A stretch of 11,853 nt of DNA from JBFMHP01 sp964557295 (GTDB lineage Bacteria > Pseudomonadota > Gammaproteobacteria > RBG-16-57-12): the NCBI GenBank assembly GCA_964557295.1, contig CAZKZP010000068.1, positions 1-11,853 of the forward strand. Direction: 5' to 3'. A model generated the notes under the pieces. The model was given only the letters and a program-made list of their open reading frames with translations, was not told the DNA's origin and made no database searches. This document shows positions 7,205 through 11,853 of this stretch, piece by piece (position 1 is the first letter of the stretch; the number at the start of each line of letters is the position of its first letter). The position numbers were made by a program, and so were the translations under genes.

Positions 7205-8614
7205 ATGTTTACACGCTGCCCCAAATGCAACACCGCCTTCCGCATCCACGCCAAGCAACTCGGCGCGGCCAGCGGCTTGGTGCGTTGCGGCAGCTGTCAA
7301 TACATCTTCCAGGCGCTGGAGCATCTGTTCGAACTCACGCCAGGAACCCACCCGCTTGCGGCGGCCATGCCCGCGCCCAAACCGAAGGCCCCGCCCGTAG
7401 CGGCCGCCGTCATTCCACCCGTTGCCGCGGCAACGGAACCCAAGAAGCCGGCACTCGATGAGCGCCTGCCAGCCGAAGAAGTCCTGCCGCCCATCATCAT
7501 CCGCTCAGGGCTTCCGTCGAACACGCCTCACGGCGCTCTCCGCCAACAGCCGGAGAACACGAACGCACTGCCCAAGGCGGCCTCCGGCCCCGCGGCCACG
7601 TCCGCGCTGAAACCAGCGACCATCACAGAGCCGACCTTCGCCCAGCCAGCTCCCGCAGCGGATTTCAAACCCGCCGCATCCGTGCCGCCGACCGATAACG
7701 AATTCGATTTCACTCGTGCACGGTTCAGCCGCGTCGCACCGCCGCAGGATGCCGCGTTCGACACCCCGGAGATCGATCACGCGGCGCTGGAACGCGATAA
7801 CGCCGAAATCGCCAATATGCTGGCCGAGATCGAGTCGCGCCTGAAGGAACAACCGCCCGGAACGTTGCCAGCCGCCGATCCCGTCACGCTGGTCGAGACC
7901 ATGGAACCCACGCCCGAACTCGTCCACGCCGCACAGGTACATGTCGCACCCGCGCCAGCACGCGCCGAACCGGTCGTCGAAACCGCCTCACCGATCGACG
8001 AAGACCTCACGCAGATTGGAGGACACGCAAGCTTGGCGCCCGAAGGCGCTGCAGCGGCGGCAGAACCCGAACCCGCGCCCGCCTACCCCGAGGCCGTATT
8101 CGACTTGCGCCAGAAGCCAGGCTCGCGTCTGCCCCTGCTCTGGTCGGCCGCGGTGCTGATACTCATCGTCGGCATCTTCGCGCAACTGGTCTATTTCAAT
8201 CGCAACGAACTCGCGCGCCAGCCGCAACTGCGTCCCTGGATGGAACAGCTCTGCGGCCTGATGGATTGCAAGATCCCCTTGCGCGTCGACCTGAATGCAT
8301 TCGAACTCAGCGACCGCGACGTGCGCACCCATCCACAGCAAGCCGGGCAACTGCTGGTCAGCGCCACCATCAAAAACAACGCCGCCTTCGCGCAGCCGTA
8401 CCCGGTCGTCGAACTGAGTTTCCGCAGCATCGAAGGTCAGCTTATTACCAAACACTTATTCAACCCGAGTGACTATGTCGGGAAGAATTTGAGTCTCGAC
8501 AACGGGATAGCTTCACAGCAAACCCAGCGCCTCAGCATGGCGATTCCCGACCCCGGCCCGACTGCAATAAATTTCCTGTTTGATTTTCTGCCCGCCCCGG
8601 AAAATCAACCCTGA
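7205..8614 (+). CDS. Zinc-ribbon and DUF3426 domain membrane protein, unknown function
   Basis: I recognise the architecture but not a function. The first 40 residues form an MJ0042-type zinc ribbon with C5-x2-C8 and C28-x2-C31 (TRCPKCNTAFRI, VRCGSCQ). A long Ala/Pro-rich, probably disordered region follows (about 48-300) with a short charged, possibly helical stretch near 190-215. One membrane segment lies at about 309-331. The C-terminal DUF3426 domain (about 335-469) contains C350 and C355 and a beta-rich part. There is no signal peptide, so the zinc ribbon is expected in the cytoplasm and DUF3426 in the periplasm. Genes of this type often lie between prmA and dusB-fis in non-enteric gammaproteobacteria. 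The linker length probably varies between species. Confidence 0.9.
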   Translation: MFTRCPKCNTAFRIHAKQLGAASGLVRCGSCQYIFQALEHLFELTPGTHPLAAAMPAPKPKAPPVAAAVIPPVAAATEPKKPALDERLPAEEVLPPIIIRSGLPSNTPHGALRQQPENTNALPKAASGPAATSALKPATITEPTFAQPAPAADFKPAASVPPTDNEFDFTRARFSRVAPPQDAAFDTPEIDHAALERDNAEIANMLAEIESRLKEQPPGTLPAADPVTLVETMEPTPELVHAAQVHVAPAPARAEPVVETASPIDEDLTQIGGHASLAPEGAAAAAEPEPAPAYPEAVFDLRQKPGSRLPLLWSAAVLILIVGIFAQLVYFNRNELARQPQLRPWMEQLCGLMDCKIPLRVDLNAFELSDRDVRTHPQQAGQLLVSATIKNNAAFAQPYPVVELSFRSIEGQLITKHLFNPSDYVGKNLSLDNGIASQQTQRLSMAIPDPGPTAINFLFDFLPAPENQP

Positions 8615-8654
8615 AAGCGCAAAAAAACCGCTTTATCCAGCCCCCTCCAAGCGG
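8614..8654 (+). other. Alternative hairpins between the DUF3426 gene and dusB
   Basis: AAAGCG (8614-8619) can pair with CGCTTT (8629-8634) across an A-rich 9-nt loop. The overlapping CCGCTT (8628-8633) can instead pair with AAGCGG (8649-8654). The two stems exclude each other. The first could be a weak terminator of the upstream gene, but only a short T stretch follows it. Function is inference. Confidence 0.4.
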
Positions 8655-8661
8655 GTATTAT
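8633..8661 (+). promoter_or_regulatory. Possible promoter of dusB-fis
   Basis: A good -10 candidate TATTAT lies at 8656-8661, with only a poor -35 (TTATCC at 8633-8638) 17 bp upstream. A C-run follows around the expected start (8666-8670). The E. coli dusB-fis promoter also has a poor -35 and starts with C, but here the assignment is tentative. Confidence 0.4.
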
Positions 8662-8701
8662 TCATCCCCCGTTTCCGTAAGACCAGGCGTGCAGCACACC
8701 G

Positions 8702-9688
8702 ATGCAGATTGGCCCTTACAATTTAGCGAATAATCTTATCCTCGCTCCGATGGCCGGCGTCACGGACAGACCCTATCGCCTGCTCTGCCGCCGACTCGGC
8801 GCGGGCATGGTCGTCTCGGAAATGATCTCCTCCAATGCGCTGCTGTGGAACAGCGAAAAGACCCGGCGCCGCATCTGTCACGAAGGAGAAGGCGCCCCCC
8901 GCTCGGTGCAGATCGTCGGCGCCGATCCGCACCTGATGGCGCAAGCCGCCCGGCTCAATGCCGAGCACAGCGCGCAAATCATCGACATCAACATGGGCTG
9001 CCCGGCCAAGAAGATCTGCAACACCTTGGCCGGCTCCGCCCTGCTGCGCGATGAGAAACTCGTCGGCGCGATCTTGGAGGCCGTGGTCAAGGCCGTGGAC
9101 ATCCCGGTCACGCTCAAGATCCGCACCGGCTGGGACCCGGAGAACCGCAACGCCCTCAACATCGCCCGCATCGCCGAAGACGCCGGCATCCAAGCCCTGA
9201 CCATCCATGGCCGCACGCGCGCCTGCGGCTTTCGCGGCGAGGCCGAATACGACACCATCGCCGCCGTGAAGGCCGCGATCAAGATCCCGGTGATCGCCAA
9301 CGGCGACATCGACTCCCCCGAGAAGGCAAAACAGGTATTGGCAACCACCGGCGCCGATGCCGTGATGATCGGCCGCGCCGCGCAAGGCCGGCCGTGGATC
9401 TTCCGCGAGGTGCAGCACTATCTCGCCACCGGCGAAAAACTCCCCGAGCCGGAACTGACCGAGGTGCGAGACCTGATGCTCGAACATCTCGAAAACCTCT
9501 ACGCGTTTTACGGCGCGCACACCGGGGTGCGCGTGGCCCGCAAACATATCGCGTGGTACACCAAGGGCTGTCCGCAGGGGGCCGCCTTCCGCCAGCACAT
9601 CAATCAGGTGGACGGCGCATCAGAACAACTCGAACAAACGCGCGATTTCTTCGATCGCCTGATAACAACAAAGGAACTGGCAGCATGA
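8702..9688 (+). CDS. dusB: tRNA-dihydrouridine synthase B
   Basis: DusB is an FMN enzyme that reduces uridine to dihydrouridine in the tRNA D-loop (U17 in E. coli). The 328-residue protein matches E. coli DusB (321) closely. It has LAPMAGVTDRPYR near the N-terminus, the catalytic C100 in INMGCPAKK, K139 in TLKIRTGW, H169 in TIHGRTRA, ANGDI at 199-203, and IGRAAQGRPWIFRE at 223-236. These numbers equal those of the E. coli active-site and FMN residues. The barrel domain is followed by a helical tRNA-binding domain (about 245-328). Its stop overlaps the fis start by 4 bp (ATGA), so dusB and fis are co-transcribed and probably translationally coupled. Confidence 0.98.
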   Translation: MQIGPYNLANNLILAPMAGVTDRPYRLLCRRLGAGMVVSEMISSNALLWNSEKTRRRICHEGEGAPRSVQIVGADPHLMAQAARLNAEHSAQIIDINMGCPAKKICNTLAGSALLRDEKLVGAILEAVVKAVDIPVTLKIRTGWDPENRNALNIARIAEDAGIQALTIHGRTRACGFRGEAEYDTIAAVKAAIKIPVIANGDIDSPEKAKQVLATTGADAVMIGRAAQGRPWIFREVQHYLATGEKLPEPELTEVRDLMLEHLENLYAFYGAHTGVRVARKHIAWYTKGCPQGAAFRQHINQVDGASEQLEQTRDFFDRLITTKELAA

Positions 9689-9966
9689 GCACCAATTCTT
9701 CCGCCAACGTCATTCCAATCAAGGCCGAATTCAACGATCAAGACTCGATCCGCAGCTGCATCCGGCTCGCGCTCGCCGAATACTTCAACACCATGGACGG
9801 CCACGCCACCAGCGGCCTGTATGACTTGGTGTTGCAGGAAGTGGAACAACCTCTGCTGGAAAGCGTCATGCGCTACACCGAAGGCAACCAGACCAAGGCC
9901 GCCGAGATCCTCGGCATCAACCGCGGCACGTTGCGCAAGAAATTAAAGCAATATCGCCTCGATTGA
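9685..9966 (+). CDS. fis: DNA-binding protein Fis
   Basis: Fis is a homodimeric nucleoid protein that bends DNA. In enterics it stimulates rRNA promoters and site-specific inversion during rapid growth. The 93 residues contain the core YDLVLQEVEQPLLESVMRYT (46-65) and the helix-turn-helix GNQTKAAEILGINRGTLRKK (67-86), nearly identical to E. coli Fis (98 residues). The N-terminal arm is shorter and differs, as is usual outside enterics. The ATG at 9685 overlaps the dusB stop, and an AAGGAAC-like site lies at 9671-9677. Expression should follow dusB. A 230-bp gap with an inverted repeat separates it from purH. Confidence 0.97.
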   Translation: MSTNSSANVIPIKAEFNDQDSIRSCIRLALAEYFNTMDGHATSGLYDLVLQEVEQPLLESVMRYTEGNQTKAAEILGINRGTLRKKLKQYRLD

Positions 9967-10048
9967 CCTGTTCTTACATAAAACCATTCATCCATGAAAC
10001 ATAAAGATCTCTTGGTCAAGATCCACGTCAAATGTGACTCAGAGAATC

Positions 10049-10147
10049 TCCCTCTCCCTCCGGGAGAGGGCCGGGGTGAGGGAATAATAACGAAAAAACC
10101 AGCTTCTCTTCACCCCTCACCCTAACCCTCTCCCGGAGGGAGAGGGA
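10049..10147. repeat. 99-bp GC-rich inverted repeat (CCCTCTCCC family)
   Basis: Two 34-nt arms (10049-10082 and 10114-10147) are inverted copies differing only at three adjacent positions (CCG against TTA). A 31-nt AT-rich centre separates them. Each arm contains its own hairpin, with CCCTCTCCC facing GGGAGAGGG. When translated, copies of this family give strings such as LRERVRVRG and PHPGPLPEGEG, which I remember as recurrent spurious peptides in many proteobacterial annotations. It is therefore a known dispersed intergenic repeat type, probably a non-autonomous mobile or REP/ERIC-like element, here between fis and purH. Confidence 0.9.
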
Positions 10148-10196
10148 ATGTAGGCAACCATTAGCAACCGATTCACATCCATTCCTTTGATTGAGT

Positions 10197-11771
10197 ATGA
10201 GCATGAATAAAATCCAACGCGCCCTCATCAGTGTTTCCGACAAAACCAACGTCATCGAGCTGGCCCGTGCGTTAAGCGCGCGCGGCATCGACATCCTCTC
10301 CACCGGCGGCACCGCCAAACTGCTCGCCAAGGAAGGGATCAAGGTGACCGAGGTCTCCGACTACACCGGCTTTCCCGAGATGATGGACGGGCGCGTGAAG
10401 ACCCTCAACCCCAAGGTGCACGGCGGCATCCTCGGCCGGCGCGGCACCGACGACGCGGTGATGCGCGAACACGGCATCCAGCCGATCGATCTGGTCGTGG
10501 TCAATCTCTATCCGTTCGCGGCCACCGTCGCCAAGCCGGATTGCACGCTGGAAGACGCGATCGAAAACATCGATATCGGCGGCCCGACCATGGTGCGCGC
10601 GGCGGCGAAGAATCATCGCGATGTCACCATCGTCGTCGATCCGAGCGATTATGAAACCGTGCTCGCCGAGATGGCATCGAACAACGGCGCGGTGAGCGAC
10701 GCCACGCGCTTCTCCCTCGCCGTGAAGGCCTTCGAGCACACCGCGCACTACGACGGCATGATCTCCAACTACCTCGGCGCGATTCAAGCCGACGGCCGCA
10801 AGATCCAATTCCCGCGCACCTTCAATCTGCAATTCAACAAGGCGCAAGACATGCGCTACGGCGAGAACCCGCATCAGCAGGCGGCGTTCTACGTCGAGCA
10901 CACACCCGAGCCCGGCAGCGTCAGCACCGCCAAACAACTGCAAGGCAAGGAACTCTCGTTCAACAACATCGCCGACACCGACGCCGCGCTGGAATGCGTG
11001 AAGCAATTCGCTGATGCCCCGGCCTGCGTCATCGTCAAACACGCCAACCCCTGCGGCGTGGCGCTCGGCGCCAGTCTGCTCGAAGCCTACGATCGCGCCT
11101 ACAAAACCGATCCGACCTCGGCCTTCGGCGGCATCATCGCCTTCAATCAGGAACTCGATGCGGCCACCGCCACCGCCATCATCGAACGCCAGTTCGTCGA
11201 AGTGATCATCGCGCCGAAGATCTCCGCCGCCGCCAAGCAAGCCGTCGCCGCCAAACAAAACGTGCGCCTGCTCGAATGCGGCGCCTGGCCTGCGCAACCC
11301 GGCCAAGGTTATGACTACAAGCGCGTCAACGGCGGATTATTGGTGCAAGACCGCGACCTCGGCATGATCACGCTGAACGATCTCAAGGTCGTGAGCCAGC
11401 GCGCACCCAGCGCGCAGGAAATGCAAGACCTGCTGTTCGCCTGGCAAGTCGGCAAGTTCGTCAAATCCAACGCCATCGTGTATGTGAAAGACCGCATGAC
11501 CATCGGCGTCGGCGCCGGCCAGATGAGCCGCGTCTACTCCGCCAAGATCGCCGGCATCAAGGCCGCCGATGAAGGCTTGAAAGTGCCCGGCTCCGTCATG
11601 GCCTCCGACGCCTTCTTCCCCTTCCGCGACGGCATCGACGCCGCCGCCGCCGCCGGCATCACCGCCGTCATCCAGCCCGGTGGCTCCATGCGTGATCAAG
11701 AAGTCATCACCGCCGCCAACGAACACGGCCTGGCCATGGTCTTCACCGGCATGCGGCATTTCCTTCACTAA
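10197..11771 (+). CDS. purH: Bifunctional AICAR transformylase / IMP cyclohydrolase
   Basis: PurH catalyses the last two steps of IMP synthesis: formylation of AICAR by 10-formyl-tetrahydrofolate, then ring closure. From the ATG at 10197 it is 524 residues (E. coli 529). The N-terminal MGS-like cyclohydrolase domain (about 1-195) has STGGTAKLL (35-43), SDYTGFPEMMDGRVKTLNPK and ENIDIGGPTMVRAAAKN. The transformylase domain has MRYGENPHQQAAFY (219-232), KHANPCG with K281 and H282, DPTSAFGGIIAFN, and ends MRHFLH. Possible starts are a TTG at 10191 and ATGs at 10197 and 10203; the choice among them is uncertain by a few residues. purD, its usual partner, may lie beyond the right edge. Confidence 0.97.
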   Translation: MSMNKIQRALISVSDKTNVIELARALSARGIDILSTGGTAKLLAKEGIKVTEVSDYTGFPEMMDGRVKTLNPKVHGGILGRRGTDDAVMREHGIQPIDLVVVNLYPFAATVAKPDCTLEDAIENIDIGGPTMVRAAAKNHRDVTIVVDPSDYETVLAEMASNNGAVSDATRFSLAVKAFEHTAHYDGMISNYLGAIQADGRKIQFPRTFNLQFNKAQDMRYGENPHQQAAFYVEHTPEPGSVSTAKQLQGKELSFNNIADTDAALECVKQFADAPACVIVKHANPCGVALGASLLEAYDRAYKTDPTSAFGGIIAFNQELDAATATAIIERQFVEVIIAPKISAAAKQAVAAKQNVRLLECGAWPAQPGQGYDYKRVNGGLLVQDRDLGMITLNDLKVVSQRAPSAQEMQDLLFAWQVGKFVKSNAIVYVKDRMTIGVGAGQMSRVYSAKIAGIKAADEGLKVPGSVMASDAFFPFRDGIDAAAAAGITAVIQPGGSMRDQEVITAANEHGLAMVFTGMRHFLH

Positions 11772-11840
11772 TAGCCGCCGCTTTACTAAGACGATCGGTA
11801 GTAAAGCCTCATTCAGCGGGCGGCTAGAGGGTCAGCCCGC
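11772..11840 (+). other. Nested and competing stem-loops downstream of purH
   Basis: TAGCCGCC (11772-11779) pairs perfectly with GGCGGCTA (11819-11826). Immediately inside, GCTTTACTA (11780-11788) pairs perfectly with TAGTAAAGC (11799-11807). Together they give 17 base pairs with an 11-nt bulge on the 3' side. GCGGGC (11816-11821) can instead pair with GCCCGC (11835-11840), which would break the outer stem. No U-run is seen before the window ends at 11853. Confidence 0.55.
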
Positions 11841-11853
11841 AAGGCGCGGCGGT

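Noticed and set aside
9994..10048. Small palindromes after fis (CTTG-GT-CAAG and GTCA/TGAC pairs)
   Set aside because: They are only four to five base pairs long and expected by chance.
10049..10147. CRISPR array or attachment site
   Set aside because: There are only two inverted arms around one centre, no direct repeats with regular spacers, and no cas or integrase gene.
10028..10342. A 104-codon minus-strand open frame covering the inverted repeat
   Set aside because: Its C-terminal part is the known spurious translation of the repeat and the rest is antisense to purH.

Overview
The window is ordinary, gene-dense chromosomal DNA from a GC-rich gammaproteobacterium outside the Enterobacterales. 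Most proteins align by eye with E. coli or Pseudomonas housekeeping proteins. The gene order aroQ-accB-accC-prmA-(DUF3426)-dusB-fis-purH matches the arrangement I remember from Pseudomonas-like and Chromatiales-like genomes. A perfect CIRCE operator in front of groES means chaperonin control by HrcA, which E. coli lacks. I cannot name a genus.

Layout. On the minus strand (1-1355) lie fxsA, then the groS-groL operon, with groL cut by the left edge of the window. A sigma70-like promoter and a CIRCE operator precede groS, and the leader holds a 9-bp hairpin. All other genes are on the plus strand. cutA-dsbD (1413-3599) is a tight pair: a small trimeric protein with a periplasmic reductant-delivery protein. 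A good sigma70-type promoter at 3671-3699 then starts aroQ-accB-accC (shikimate-pathway dehydroquinase, then the biotin carrier and biotin carboxylase of acetyl-CoA carboxylase). After a REP-doublet (REPIN-like) at 6190-6257 come prmA, a zinc-ribbon/DUF3426 membrane protein, dusB and fis, the last two overlapping by 4 bp. A 99-bp inverted repeat of a widespread GC-rich intergenic family separates fis from purH. purH is followed by nested, competing stem-loops up to the right edge.

How the genes fit together. This is a growth and protein-homeostasis neighbourhood: chaperonin folding, disulfide reduction in the periplasm, fatty-acid and aromatic precursor supply, ribosomal protein L11 methylation, tRNA dihydrouridine formation, the growth-phase nucleoid protein Fis, and IMP synthesis. 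All coding genes look intact, with their key residues present. I see no phage, transposase, CRISPR, toxin-antitoxin or defence gene, and no tRNA or rRNA.

I did not find a novel system. The less routine content is between genes: the CIRCE/promoter overlap, the REPIN, the 99-bp inverted repeat, the hairpin in the accB-accC gap, the alternative hairpins before dusB, and the nested stems after purH. The one conserved protein of unknown function is the DUF3426 protein.
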